Notes under the pieces: model-generated
What the model was told of the DNA's origin: nothing
The model's input: the letters and a program-made list of their open reading frames with translations, nothing else
Database searches by the model: none
NCBI GenBank assembly: GCA_041913905.1
Contig: JAYSEK010000011.1
Span: 70,218-134,217, forward strand
Origin: Roseateles_B sp041913905
GTDB lineage: Bacteria; Pseudomonadota; Gammaproteobacteria; Burkholderiales; Burkholderiaceae_C
Reading direction: 5' to 3'
DNA length: 64,000 nt
In this document: positions 53,749 through 62,970 of the stretch, in pieces
Layout of the letters: the number at the start of each line of letters is the position of its first letter
Position numbering within the stretch: the first letter of the stretch is position 1
Program-made: the position numbers and the translations under genes

Positions 53749-55171
53749 TCAGGGTGCGCTTGTCCACGGCCAGCGCCGCTTCCTTTGTGGCTTCCGACAG
53801 CGACGGATGAGCGTGGCAGATGCGCGCGATGTCTTCGGACGAGGCCTTGAACTCCATGGCCACCACGGCTTCCGAGATCAGCTCGGAGGCGAAGGGACCG
53901 ATGATGTGCACGCCCAGGATCTCGTCGGTCTTGGCATCCGCCAGCATCTTCACGAAGCCGGTGGTGTCACCCAGCGCACGGGCGCGGCCGTTGGCCATGA
54001 AGGGGAACTGGCCGGCCTTGTACTCGACGCCTTCGGCCTTGAGCTGCTGCTCGGTCTTGCCGACCCAGGCGATCTCGGGGCTGGTGTAGATGACCCAGGG
54101 GATGGTGCCGAAGTTCACATGGCCGTGCTGGCCTGCGATGCGCTCGGCCACGGCCACGCCCTCTTCCTCGGCCTTGTGAGCCAGCATGGGGCCGCGCACG
54201 ACGTCACCCACGGCCCAGACATTGGGCAGGTTGGTCTTGCACTCGTCGTCCACCACGATGGCGCCGCGCTCGTCCAGCTTCAGGCCCACGGCTTCGGGGT
54301 TCAGTCCGATGGTGTTGGGCACGCGGCCGATGGAGACGATCAGCTTGTCCACCACCAGGCTCTGCTCGGCGCCCTTGGCGTCGGCATAGGCGACGGTGAC
54401 GCTGTCTTTGCCCTTGGTCACCGAGGCGATCTTCACGCCCAGCTGGATGTCCAGGCCCTGCTTCTTGAAGACCTTGGCGGCTTCCTTGGCCACGGCTTCG
54501 TCGGCAGCGCCCAGGAAGGCCGGCATGGCTTCGAGGATGGTCACTTCAGCGCCCAGGCGGCGCCACACCGAGCCCATCTCAAGGCCGATCACACCGGAAC
54601 CGATCACGCCCAGCTTCTTGGGCGTGGCGGGGATGCGCAGCGCGCCGTCGTTGGAGAGGATCAGCTCTTCATCGAACTCGGCACCGGGCAGCTGGCGGGC
54701 GTTCGAACCGGTGGCCAGGATCACATGCTTGGCCTGCAGCGTTTCTTCTGCAGCGCCTGCGACCTTGATCTCGTAGCCGCCGTCCTTGGCTGCGACGAAG
54801 GAGCCGCGGCCGTGGAAGAAGCTGACCTTGTTCTTCTTGAACAGGTAGAGGATGCCGTCGTTGTTCTGCTTCACGACGGTGGCCTTGCGGCCGATCATCT
54901 TCGCCACATCAATCTGGACGTTATCCGCCGTGATGCCGTGCTCGGCGAAGTGGTGATTGGCGTGCTCGAAATGCTCCGAGGACTGCAGCAGGGCCTTGGA
55001 GGGGATGCAGCCGACGTTGGTGCAGGTGCCGCCCGGCGCGGGGCCGCCCTTCTCGTTCTTCCACTCGTCGATGCAGGCCGCGTTGAAGCCCAGCTGGGCG
55101 GCGCGGATGGCGGCGATGTAGCCGCCGGGGCCGCCGCCGATCACGACGACGTCAAAGTTCTTGGTGCTCAT
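53741..55171 (-). CDS. lpdA: Dihydrolipoyl dehydrogenase (E3 of 2-oxoglutarate dehydrogenase)
   Basis: Re-oxidises dihydrolipoamide with NAD+. The 476 residues have GGGPGGY at 12-18, the redox pair Cys50/Cys55 in GGTCTNVGCIPSK, a second GSGVIGLEMGSVW NAD motif, and the C-terminal His/Glu couple in CHAHPSLSEA. The start at the ATG at 55171 (MSTKNFDVVVIGG) is set by family; the frame is open upstream through the structured spacer. It is third in the odh operon, so E3 is dedicated to this complex. Confidence 0.97.
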   Translation of the reverse strand: MSTKNFDVVVIGGGPGGYIAAIRAAQLGFNAACIDEWKNEKGGPAPGGTCTNVGCIPSKALLQSSEHFEHANHHFAEHGITADNVQIDVAKMIGRKATVVKQNNDGILYLFKKNKVSFFHGRGSFVAAKDGGYEIKVAGAAEETLQAKHVILATGSNARQLPGAEFDEELILSNDGALRIPATPKKLGVIGSGVIGLEMGSVWRRLGAEVTILEAMPAFLGAADEAVAKEAAKVFKKQGLDIQLGVKIASVTKGKDSVTVAYADAKGAEQSLVVDKLIVSIGRVPNTIGLNPEAVGLKLDERGAIVVDDECKTNLPNVWAVGDVVRGPMLAHKAEEEGVAVAERIAGQHGHVNFGTIPWVIYTSPEIAWVGKTEQQLKAEGVEYKAGQFPFMANGRARALGDTTGFVKMLADAKTDEILGVHIIGPFASELISEAVVAMEFKASSEDIARICHAHPSLSEATKEAALAVDKRTLNF

Positions 55172-55206
55172 GTGTGTGTTCCTTGTCTCGCAGCAGGCCC
55201 CACTGG

Positions 55207-55315
55207 TGCGGGGCGTAGCGAGCGGCCTCAGGGCTAGGCGCGGGTGCCGAGGCACCGGAACGTAGCGGCGCTACGTGAGGATGCCGAGGACGGGCCCCGC
55301 AACGACGCCCTGAGA
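55207..55315 (-). other. Strongly structured spacer between odhB and lpdA
   Basis: Inside one 109-base span are hairpins ACGTAGCG/CGCTACGT (55260-55276) and GGTGCC-ga-GGCACC (55243-55256), an outer stem CTCAGGGC (55227-55234) with GCCCTGAG (55307-55314), and GCGGGGC (55208-55214) with GCCCCGC (55294-55300). The last two pairings interleave, so a pseudoknot or alternative fold is possible. No gene fits. Confidence 0.6.
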
Positions 55316-55333
55316 ACGCGCAGTAGCCCTTGA

Positions 55334-56575
55334 TCAGATGTCGAAGAGCAGGCGGGCGGGATCCTCCAGCGCTTCCTTCATCGTGACCAGACCCAGCACG
55401 GCTTCGCGGCCGTCGATGATGCGGTGGTCGTAGGACATCGCGAGGTAGTTGATCGGGCGCACCACGACCTGGCCGTTCTCGACCACGGCGCGGTCCTTGG
55501 TGGCGTGCACGCCCAGGATGGCCGATTGCGGCGGGTTGATGATGGGGGTCGACAGCATGGAGCCGAAGGTACCGCCATTGGAGATGGAGAAGGTGCCGCC
55601 GGTCAGGTCGTCGATGGAGATCTTGCCTTCCTTGGCCTTCTGGCCGAACTCGGCGATCTTCTTCTCGATGTCGGCGAAGCTCAGCTGGTCGGCATTGCGG
55701 ATGATGGGCACCACCAGGCCGCGGGGCGAGCCCACGGCGATGCCGATGTCGAAGTAGCCGTGGTAGACGATGTCATTGCCGTCGACCGAGGCGTTCAGCA
55801 CCGGGAACTTCTTCAGCGCAGCGACGGCGGCCTTCACGAAGAAGCTCATGAAGCCCAGCTTGACGCCGTGTTCCTTCTCGAACTTCTCCTGGAACTTCTT
55901 GCGCATCTCCATCAGCGGAGCCATGTTCACTTCGTTGAACGTGGTCAGGATGGCGTTGGTCGACTGCGACTGGATCAGGCGCTCGGCGACACGGGCGCGC
56001 AGACGGCTCATCGGCACGCGCTGCTCGGGGCGGTCGCCCAGGTTCTGCGTGAGGGGCGCGGCGACGGCCGGCAGGGGCTTGGCGGCCGCCGCGGGGGCGG
56101 CGACCGGCACGGCCACGGCGGCGGGCTTGGCGCCGGCGGCCAGGGCGTCACCCTTGGTCACGCGGCCGTCCTTGCCGGTGCCGGCGACGTCGGTGGCCTG
56201 CAGGCCCTTTTCTGCCAGGATCTTGGCGGCGGCGGGCATGGCCACGTCACCCTTGTTGGATGCGGCTGCGGGCGCTGCGGCGGCCGGTGCGGCTGCGGGT
56301 GCTGCTGCCGGAGCGGCCACGGCACCGGCCTTGCCTTCGGTGTCGATGCGGGCGATGACTTCCTCGCTCACGACGGAAGCACCACCGTCCTTCAGCGTTT
56401 CGGCCAGCACGCCTGCGGCGGGCGCGGGCACTTCCAGCACGACCTTGTCGGTTTCGATCTCGATCAGGATCTCGTCCACCGCGACGGCTTCGCCGGGCTT
56501 CTTCTTCCAGGAGATCAGGGTGCCTTCGGACACCGATTCAGACAGTTGGGGAACCTTGACTTCAACGATTGCCAT
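55334..56575 (-). CDS. odhB: 2-oxoglutarate dehydrogenase E2, dihydrolipoamide succinyltransferase
   Basis: Core of the TCA-cycle complex. The 413 residues contain a lipoyl domain with ETDK (lipoyl-Lys44), an Ala/Pro linker (about 80-105), the peripheral subunit-binding domain (about 110-145, AKILAEKGLQATDVAGTGKD), a second Ala-rich linker, and the catalytic domain ending with HRIIDGREAV (His384, Asp388). Only one lipoyl domain is present, as expected for SucB. The gap to odhA carries two hairpins. Confidence 0.97.
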   Translation of the reverse strand: MAIVEVKVPQLSESVSEGTLISWKKKPGEAVAVDEILIEIETDKVVLEVPAPAAGVLAETLKDGGASVVSEEVIARIDTEGKAGAVAAPAAAPAAAPAAAAPAAASNKGDVAMPAAAKILAEKGLQATDVAGTGKDGRVTKGDALAAGAKPAAVAVPVAAPAAAAKPLPAVAAPLTQNLGDRPEQRVPMSRLRARVAERLIQSQSTNAILTTFNEVNMAPLMEMRKKFQEKFEKEHGVKLGFMSFFVKAAVAALKKFPVLNASVDGNDIVYHGYFDIGIAVGSPRGLVVPIIRNADQLSFADIEKKIAEFGQKAKEGKISIDDLTGGTFSISNGGTFGSMLSTPIINPPQSAILGVHATKDRAVVENGQVVVRPINYLAMSYDHRIIDGREAVLGLVTMKEALEDPARLLFDI

Positions 56576-56611
56576 GATGTTCTTTCTGCATGTGCAGCAC
56601 TTGCGCGCCCC

Positions 56612-56681
56612 GGCTGTTGAGCGTCAGTCCATTGACGCTTGAACAGCCGGCGTTATTGCGGCGCGCAGTCGCCGCAATAAC
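56612..56681 (-). repeat. Two back-to-back hairpins between odhA and odhB
   Basis: The first, adjoining the odhA stop, is a perfect 12-base stem GTTATTGCGGCG/CGCCGCAATAAC (56652-56681 with the stop edge). The second pairs CGGCTGTT and AGCGTCA with TGACGCT and AACAGCCG (56612-56649). No T-run follows either, so stability or processing hairpins are more likely than a terminator. Confidence 0.75.
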
Positions 56682-59537
56682 TTATTTGGTGAGGACGAAG
56701 CCCTTGAGCTTGGCGAAGGCCTGGTCCAGCAGCGCCTTCTGCTGCTCCTGGTGCAGGTGCGCGTAGCCGCAGGCCGGCGAGGCCGATGCGGGGCGACCGG
56801 CGAAGCCCAGCTTCTGGCCATCCTGCATGTTCTCGTGGATGTAGTGCTGCACGAAGAACCAGGCGCCCTGGTTCTGCGGCTCGTCCTGGCACCACACGAT
56901 GTCCGCGAGGCTCGGGTACTTCTTGATCTCGGCGGCGAAGGCCTTGTGCGGGAACGGGTACAGCTGCTCGACGCGGATGATGGCCACGTCAGTCGCCTTC
57001 TTCTCCTCGCGCTTCTTGACCAGGTCGTAGTAGACCTTGCCAGAGCAGGCAATCACGCGCTTGACCTTGGCGGCATCGATGCTGGCGTCCAACTCACCGA
57101 TCACGGTCTGGAACTCACCCTTGGTGAATTCCGACAGCGGCGAGGTGGCGTCCTTGGCACGCAGCAGGCTCTTGGGGGTCATGATGACCAGCGGCTTGCG
57201 GAACATGCGCAGCATCTGGCGGCGCAGCACATGGAAGATCTGCGAGGCCGTGGTGGGCTGCACGATCTGCATGTTGTTGTCCGCGGCCAGCTGCATGAAG
57301 CGCTCCAGGCGGGCCGAGCTGTGCTCGGGGCCCTGGCCTTCGTAGCCGTGGGGCAGCATCATGACCAGGCCGTTGGCGCGGCCCCACTTCACTTCACCGG
57401 AGGCGATGAACTGGTCGATCACGACCTGGGCACCGTTGACGAAGTCGCCGAACTGGGCTTCCCAGATGGTCAGCGTGTTGGGCTCGGCGGCGGCGTAGCC
57501 GTACTCGAAGCCCAGCACCGCCTCTTCCGACAGGATGGAGTCGATGACCACGAACGGGGCCTGGTTGTCGGCCACGTTCTGCAGCGGGATGTAGCTGCCT
57601 TCGTCCCAGTTGGTGCGGTTCTGGTCGTGAATGACGGCGTGGCGGTGCGTGAAGGTGCCGCGGCCGCAGTCCTCACCCGACAGGCGCACCGGGTAGCCCG
57701 AGGCAACCAGCGAGGCGAAGGCCATGTGCTCGCCCATGCCCCAGTCGACGTTGATCTCGCCACGGCCCATGGCGGCGCGGTCGGCGATCAGCTTCTGCAC
57801 CAGGTTGTGCGGCGTGAAGTCCTTGGGCAGCGTGGTGATGCGCTCGGCCAGGCGCTTCCATTCGGAAACGGGGATGGCGGTGTCGCAGTTGTCCGTCCAC
57901 TTCTTGCCCAGGAAGGGCGTCCAGTCCGTGGCGTACTTGCCCTTGTAGTTGGTCAGCACCGGATCCACGGTGTGACGGCCTTCGTCCATGGCGGCACGGT
58001 AGGCCTTGACCATGTTGTCAGGCTCATCGGCGGCCACGGCAGTCTGGGTGACCAGCTTGTCGGCGTACAGCTTGCGGGTGCCGGGATGGGCTGCCACCTT
58101 CTTGTACATCAGCGGCTGGGTCAGGGCCGGGGTGTCCTGCTCGTTGTGGCCGAGCTTGCGGAAGCAGACGATGTCGATGACCACGTCCTTCTTGAACGCG
58201 GTGCGGTAGTCCATCGCCAGCTGGGCGGCCCACACGACGGCTTCGGGGTCGTCGCCGTTCACATGCAGCACCGGCGCCTCGATCATCTTGACCACGTCCG
58301 AGCAGTAGTGCGTGGAACGCAGGTCGCGCGGGTCGCTGGTGGTGAAGCCAATCTGGTTGTTGATCACGATGTGCACCGTGCCGCCCGTGCGGTAGCCGCG
58401 GGTCTGGGCCATGCACAGCGTTTCCTGCACCACGCCCTGGCCGCCGAAGGCCGCATCGCCATGCACCAGCACCGGCAGCACCTGGCTGCCGGCGGAGTCG
58501 CCGCGGCGGTCCTGGCGGGCGCGCACGCTGCCCTCCACGACCGGGTTGACGATTTCCAGGTGCGAGGGGTTGAAGGCCAGGCTCAGGTGCACGGGGCCGC
58601 CCTGCGTGGACACATCACTGGAGAAGCCCTGGTGGTACTTCACGTCGCCCGCCGGCAGGTCGTGGGCGCCCTTGTGCTCGAACTCGGCAAACAGATCCTT
58701 GGGCATCTTGCCCAGGGTGTTGACCAGCACGTTCAGGCGGCCGCGGTGGGCCATGCCGATGACGATTTCCTGCACGCCGTTCTCGCCGGCGCGTTGGATC
58801 AGTTCGTCCATGGCGGCGATGAAGCTCTCACCGCCTTCCAGCGAGAAGCGCTTCTGGCCGACGTACTTGGTGTGCAGATAGCGTTCCAGGCCTTCAGCGG
58901 CGGTCAGGCGGTCGAGGATGCGCTTCTTGTCTTCAACGCTGAAGGTGGGCTTGCCGCGCTGCTTCTCCAGGCGCTCCTGCCACCAGCGCTTCTCGGCGGG
59001 GTCGGAGCCGTGCATGAACTCGGCGCCGATGGTGCCGCAGTAGGTCTCGCGCAGGGCCTGCACGATCTGGCGCAGGGTCATGGTCTCGCCACCGAAATAG
59101 GTGTTGGCGGCGGAGAAGGCGATGTCCATGTCGGACTCGCTCAGGTCGTAGAAGGCCGGATCGAGTTCGGGAATCTTGGGGCGCTCGCCACGCTTGAGCG
59201 GGTCGAGCTCGGCCCAGCGGTTGCCCAGGAAGCGGTAGGCGGCGATCAGCGACTGGACGTGCACCTGCTTGCGGGCAACGGCCAGGTCGGCGCTGGAAGC
59301 CTTGTTGCCGAAGGCATTGGCCTTGGCGCGCTGAGCGAAGGATTCGATGACGGGCGCATGGGCCACGTCGCGGGCGTCGCTGCCATCGACGGCAGGGACG
59401 TGCTGGAGGGCGTCGAAGTAGGCGCGCCAGTTGTCCGGCACGGAACCCGGGTTGTCGAGGTAAGCCTCGTACATCTCCTCGACATAGGGCGCATTGCCCC
59501 CGAACAGGTACGAATTCGACCTGTATTGCTGCATCAT
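56682..59537 (-). CDS. odhA: 2-oxoglutarate dehydrogenase E1
   Basis: Thiamine-diphosphate decarboxylase of the TCA cycle. I start at the ATG at 59537 (MMQQYRSNSYLFGGNAPYV), where AAGAGGTG sits six bases ahead; a GTG at 59546 is nearer to but overlaps that ribosome site. The 951 residues have the N-terminal E2-binding tail, GMAHRGRLNVLVN, VHGDAAFGGQG, the ThDP motif region HVNGDDPEAVVWAAQLAMDY and the C-terminal transketolase-like part (PHGYEGQGPEHSSARLERF). It heads odhA-odhB-lpdA-zapE. Confidence 0.97.
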   Translation of the reverse strand: MMQQYRSNSYLFGGNAPYVEEMYEAYLDNPGSVPDNWRAYFDALQHVPAVDGSDARDVAHAPVIESFAQRAKANAFGNKASSADLAVARKQVHVQSLIAAYRFLGNRWAELDPLKRGERPKIPELDPAFYDLSESDMDIAFSAANTYFGGETMTLRQIVQALRETYCGTIGAEFMHGSDPAEKRWWQERLEKQRGKPTFSVEDKKRILDRLTAAEGLERYLHTKYVGQKRFSLEGGESFIAAMDELIQRAGENGVQEIVIGMAHRGRLNVLVNTLGKMPKDLFAEFEHKGAHDLPAGDVKYHQGFSSDVSTQGGPVHLSLAFNPSHLEIVNPVVEGSVRARQDRRGDSAGSQVLPVLVHGDAAFGGQGVVQETLCMAQTRGYRTGGTVHIVINNQIGFTTSDPRDLRSTHYCSDVVKMIEAPVLHVNGDDPEAVVWAAQLAMDYRTAFKKDVVIDIVCFRKLGHNEQDTPALTQPLMYKKVAAHPGTRKLYADKLVTQTAVAADEPDNMVKAYRAAMDEGRHTVDPVLTNYKGKYATDWTPFLGKKWTDNCDTAIPVSEWKRLAERITTLPKDFTPHNLVQKLIADRAAMGRGEINVDWGMGEHMAFASLVASGYPVRLSGEDCGRGTFTHRHAVIHDQNRTNWDEGSYIPLQNVADNQAPFVVIDSILSEEAVLGFEYGYAAAEPNTLTIWEAQFGDFVNGAQVVIDQFIASGEVKWGRANGLVMMLPHGYEGQGPEHSSARLERFMQLAADNNMQIVQPTTASQIFHVLRRQMLRMFRKPLVIMTPKSLLRAKDATSPLSEFTKGEFQTVIGELDASIDAAKVKRVIACSGKVYYDLVKKREEKKATDVAIIRVEQLYPFPHKAFAAEIKKYPSLADIVWCQDEPQNQGAWFFVQHYIHENMQDGQKLGFAGRPASASPACGYAHLHQEQQKALLDQAFAKLKGFVLTK

Positions 59538-59957
59538 TTCGCTCACCTCTTGCCTCGGTTTCCGAAGCTGTTGGCTGGTTGGACAACCTTCCGCGACACG
59601 GCTTGACCGGTTGGCGGATTGCGACCCGCCTTTGCTGTTGCCAGAAAAGGGGACGGGAAGGACCTGAGGATCCGCCAGTGCCCACCGGAGCAGATGGCAA
59701 AAACCCTCATCACAGGGAACCGGACTGTAACACCCTTGCCATCTGCCACCAATGCGCCTGCCACATTGATCTTCGGCAACTAGTGCGCAGTCCTGAGCCT
59801 TTTGCGCGACTCGACATGGTGTCGCCCTGGAATGCTGCGACGCTCAACCCGCAGGCCAAACGTTTGCGAATTCATCGGCCATCGCCTAGACTTCCCGCGC
59901 GCGCCACGGCCCCGCGATTGAATGGCCGGGCGACGGGAAGAGAAAAGGACCTCCCCC
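59538..59957. promoter_or_regulatory. Divergent control region of odhA and the 2OG oxygenase
   Basis: The 420-base gap shows two promoter candidates. For odhA (minus): TTGGTG (59747-59752), 17 bases, TACAGT (59724-59729) with an extended TGT, giving a leader of about 180 bases. For the oxygenase (plus): TTGCGA (59864-59869), 17 bases, TAGACT (59887-59892). A 78-codon minus frame inside (59779-59543) has no similarity I recognise and is not called. Confidence 0.5.
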
Positions 59958-60800
59958 ATGCAAGTCAGCGTTGTTGACTACCGCGCCCCGGATGCCGCCG
60001 AGCGCTTCACCCGTTCCCTGCATGAAACCGGCTTCGGCGTGCTGGTGAACCATCCCATCCCGCAGGAGCTTGTCGAGAAGATCTATGCCGACTGGCTGGG
60101 CTTCTTCAACAGCGAGGAGAAGACGGGCTACACCTTCTCCAAGGCCACGCAGGACGGCTGGTTCTCCACCGAGATTTCCGAGACCGCCAAGGGCTTCACG
60201 CAGAAGGACATCAAGGAGTACTTCCACATCTATCCCTGGGGCCGCATCCCGCCGGCGCTCAAGGACGATGCGATGCGCTACTACGGCCTGGCCAACGGGC
60301 TGGCCGCGGAACTGCTGTCATGGGTGGAGCAGCACACGCCGGCGGACATCGCCAAGAGCTATCGCGAGCCGCTCTCCCACATGATCAAGGACAGCCGCCA
60401 GACCCTGCTGCGCGTGCTGCGCTATCCGCCCCTGACCGGCCACGAGCCGGCCGGGTCGCTGCGCGCCGCGCCGCACGGCGACATCAACCTGCTGACCATC
60501 CTCCCCGCCGCCAACGAACCAGGGTTGCAGGTCCAGGCCAAGGACGGCAGCTGGGTCGACGTGCCCTGCGACTTCGGCATGCTCATCATCAACATCGGCG
60601 ACATGCTGCAGGAAGCCTCCCAGGGCTACTACCCCTCCACCATCCACCGCGTGGTGAACCCCAGCGGCGAAGGCGCGAAGAAGAGCCGCATCTCCCTGCC
60701 CCTCTTCCTTCACCCGCGCAACGAGGTGGTGCTGAGCGATCGCTACACGGCGCACAGCTATCTGGAGGAGCGGCTGCGGGAGTTGGGGGTGAAGGGCTGA
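59958..60800 (+). CDS. Isopenicillin-N-synthase-like 2OG-Fe(II) oxygenase
   Basis: Non-haem iron dioxygenase that should use 2-oxoglutarate and O2; the prime substrate is unknown. The 280 residues have the DIOX_N-like N terminus (VVDYRAPDAAERFTRSLHET, GFGVLVNHPI) and the jelly-roll core with the iron ligands His173 and Asp175 (PHGD) and His230 (STIHRVV), plus Arg244 (KKSRISLP) for 2OG. All ligands are intact. The ATG at 59958 is preceded by AAGGA about ten bases up. It is divergent from odhA, the enzyme that consumes its co-substrate. Confidence 0.9.
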   Translation: MQVSVVDYRAPDAAERFTRSLHETGFGVLVNHPIPQELVEKIYADWLGFFNSEEKTGYTFSKATQDGWFSTEISETAKGFTQKDIKEYFHIYPWGRIPPALKDDAMRYYGLANGLAAELLSWVEQHTPADIAKSYREPLSHMIKDSRQTLLRVLRYPPLTGHEPAGSLRAAPHGDINLLTILPAANEPGLQVQAKDGSWVDVPCDFGMLIINIGDMLQEASQGYYPSTIHRVVNPSGEGAKKSRISLPLFLHPRNEVVLSDRYTAHSYLEERLRELGVKG

Positions 60801-60849
60801 GGCCGGGACCAAGGGCGCCAGTCCGCATGCTCACACCGCATGAGCCCGC

Positions 60850-62853
60850 TTACTCCGCGGCGCCCATGTCGAACACACTGATGAGGCTGCTGGGATCGGC
60901 GACACCTGGCCCGCGTGTCATGACGAAGTAGCGGCCACTCGCCTTCGCTACAAAGGTCCAGGTCTCGCGCAGGGCACCATTGCGGTAGATGGCGAGTTCG
61001 CGCTTGTCGGCGCTTGTGAAGCGCCAGCTGTAGCCTGCAGTTTCCGTGTCGCTCTTGGCGTCCTTGCGGGTGGCGGAGCCGTCCGCTTTCAGGCGGTAAC
61101 CCGAGCTGCCAATCACCGTCGGGCCTGCGGCAAGCACGTTGTAGCCTTTGGCCCAGCGGCGGGTCACCGACTCAAGGCTCATCGCCACATTGCCATTGGG
61201 CAGAACGGGCAGCAGCGCTTGATCCAGGAGTTCGGCGCCGCGGTACAGGCGCTGATGCCACACTTCCACACCAGAGGGAGCCTTGTACAGGCGTGAATAG
61301 CGGTAGCTGTAGCCAATGGTGTTTGCAGCCGCACCGGTGAATACCAGCTCGCCCTTGTCCAATGCCCATGAGAAGCCACCGCGCCCCACCTGCTGACCGG
61401 CCTGAAACACGGTGTCCGGCTCCTGCAGGTACAGGCCGTATTGCAGCGCGTAAGCCGGCACATTCAAGTTCAAGCCCGCCCAGTGCGCGCCGTCGGCAAA
61501 CTCGCTGGCGCCGAAGGGCAACGCAGCGCTCGGGTTCAGCCTCATTTCCGGCGCGAAGGGGGACGAGGCCGCCTCCCATGCGCCGGTGGCAGCGTTCCTT
61601 TTCTCGTACAAGAGAGAGAACAGCACATTCACCTGCTGACTGCCGGACGAGCCCAGCACATCGCGCACGGCATAGCCCGTGGTTCGGGAGGTTCCGTAGT
61701 CTTCCGGTGTCGTCAGCATGAAGGTCAGCGTCTTGCCGTCGGCGGTCCAGGTTCCGGGTTGGGCGCCAAAGCCCGCCCCCTGCATCAGCGTGCCGGTGCC
61801 GTCGGCCTTCAGGTTCAAAACGATGCCAAAGCTGTTGATGGTGACGGCATAGAGCGCGCCACCTGCAGGCACGGGAGGCGCCTGTACCACGGCAAGGTCG
61901 GCGACGACCTCGGCAGTGGCCTTGCTCAAATTGGCCGCGTTGTTGCGCGTCTGGTCTTCCAGGAAGGCCTTGAGCTGGCCGGCATTGGCCACGAGTTCGG
62001 CCGTGTTCTTGACCGTGCCTGGCAGTGCGGCTCCGTAGTCGGCCACCACCTTGATCAGGCTGGCGGCTTGCGCCACCTCCGCTGAGGAAAGCTGATCCAG
62101 GGCCGTCTTGAGTTCAGCCGTGCTGCCGGGCTTGATGTTTTGCTGCGCCAGCAGGCCCGCGCGCGCAGTGTTGAAGTGATCCACCCGCAAGGCCGGTGCT
62201 TGGGACGGCGTCAGCTCGCCCTGCTGGGCGCCCGCAGCCAGGCTGCCCAGGTCGCCTGCGTGGCTCGTCAAGCCCACATGGCTTTGACTGCCCGCGCCAA
62301 CACCACTAAGGGTGACGAAGTCCGCCGGATTACTGGATTTGACCGTCACGGTGTAAGCGCCTTGGGCATCTGCCGTGGCATTGAAGGTCTGCGTGCCAAC
62401 CTTGGCCGTGACGCTGGCATTGGGGATGACGCCATCCGTGATCAGGCCATTGAACTTCAGCTGAGCCTCCACAGACAGCGTCACCGTCGCGCTGCTGGTC
62501 TTGCCTCCGACATTAAGCTGGTAGCTCAGCGTATCCGATCCAAAGTACTTGGCTCCTGGCGTGTACTCGATGGTGCCGCCGGAAACTATGGCCGTGCCAT
62601 GCTGAGGTGCAGCAGTGATGCTGAGCTCGGGCGTCCCACCCGTGGCCACGTCATTGGCCAGCACGGCCAGCTTGGTGCTGGTGTTCCAGGGCACGGTCAC
62701 TTGGTCGGCCGCGGCCTTGGAAACGGGGTCCGGATCCTGGCTGCCACAGCCGGCCACCATGGCGGCCAACAACCCGGCTGCGAGCCAGCGGATGTGTTGC
62801 GGCGGTGTCGGTCCAGCAATCGACGGACCTGAGGGGTTCGTTGGATGCGACAT
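60850..62853 (-). CDS. Large Ig-fold lipoprotein of unknown function
   Basis: The 667 residues begin with a lipoprotein signal (IRWLAAGLLAAMVAGC, Cys36; Gly+1, Ser+2, so outer-membrane sorting is allowed). Next comes a bacterial Ig/cadherin-like domain (about 42-125; LAVLANDVATGG, YTPGAKYFGSDTLSYQL), then a second beta domain (about 128-175; NASVTAKVGTQTFNATADAQ), an Ala-rich helical stretch (about 215-320) and a C-terminal half of repeated Gly/Tyr/Trp-rich beta motifs (TWTADGKTLTFML, SYRYSRLYKAPSGVEVWHQR). The start at 62853 is set by the signal peptide. It is a lone gene; base composition is slightly less GC-biased than its neighbours. Confidence 0.8.
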   Translation of the reverse strand: MSHPTNPSGPSIAGPTPPQHIRWLAAGLLAAMVAGCGSQDPDPVSKAAADQVTVPWNTSTKLAVLANDVATGGTPELSITAAPQHGTAIVSGGTIEYTPGAKYFGSDTLSYQLNVGGKTSSATVTLSVEAQLKFNGLITDGVIPNASVTAKVGTQTFNATADAQGAYTVTVKSSNPADFVTLSGVGAGSQSHVGLTSHAGDLGSLAAGAQQGELTPSQAPALRVDHFNTARAGLLAQQNIKPGSTAELKTALDQLSSAEVAQAASLIKVVADYGAALPGTVKNTAELVANAGQLKAFLEDQTRNNAANLSKATAEVVADLAVVQAPPVPAGGALYAVTINSFGIVLNLKADGTGTLMQGAGFGAQPGTWTADGKTLTFMLTTPEDYGTSRTTGYAVRDVLGSSGSQQVNVLFSLLYEKRNAATGAWEAASSPFAPEMRLNPSAALPFGASEFADGAHWAGLNLNVPAYALQYGLYLQEPDTVFQAGQQVGRGGFSWALDKGELVFTGAAANTIGYSYRYSRLYKAPSGVEVWHQRLYRGAELLDQALLPVLPNGNVAMSLESVTRRWAKGYNVLAAGPTVIGSSGYRLKADGSATRKDAKSDTETAGYSWRFTSADKRELAIYRNGALRETWTFVAKASGRYFVMTRGPGVADPSSLISVFDMGAAE

Positions 62854-62948
62854 TGGGAGCTCCCTTGCTGAATGCGTGATGCGACTCTGACGCCGGCCTG
62901 GCGTTGATGACGCGAGGACCGCAGCATAGGAACGCAAAGTGGGAGCAG

Positions 62949-62970
62949 CCATCGGCCAGACAGCCGATGG
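62949..62970. repeat. Inverted repeat upstream of the lipoprotein gene
   Basis: CCATCGGC-cagaca-GCCGATGG, eight perfect pairs, 96 bases before the lipoprotein ATG in the 267-base gap shared with the divergent cysteine-cluster gene. Possible operator or hairpin. Confidence 0.5.

Noticed and set aside
59543..59779. 78-codon leftward frame just before odhA
   Set aside because: It covers the predicted odhA promoter and leader, has no similarity I recognise, and its Arg/Pro/Gly composition is that of non-coding GC-rich DNA.
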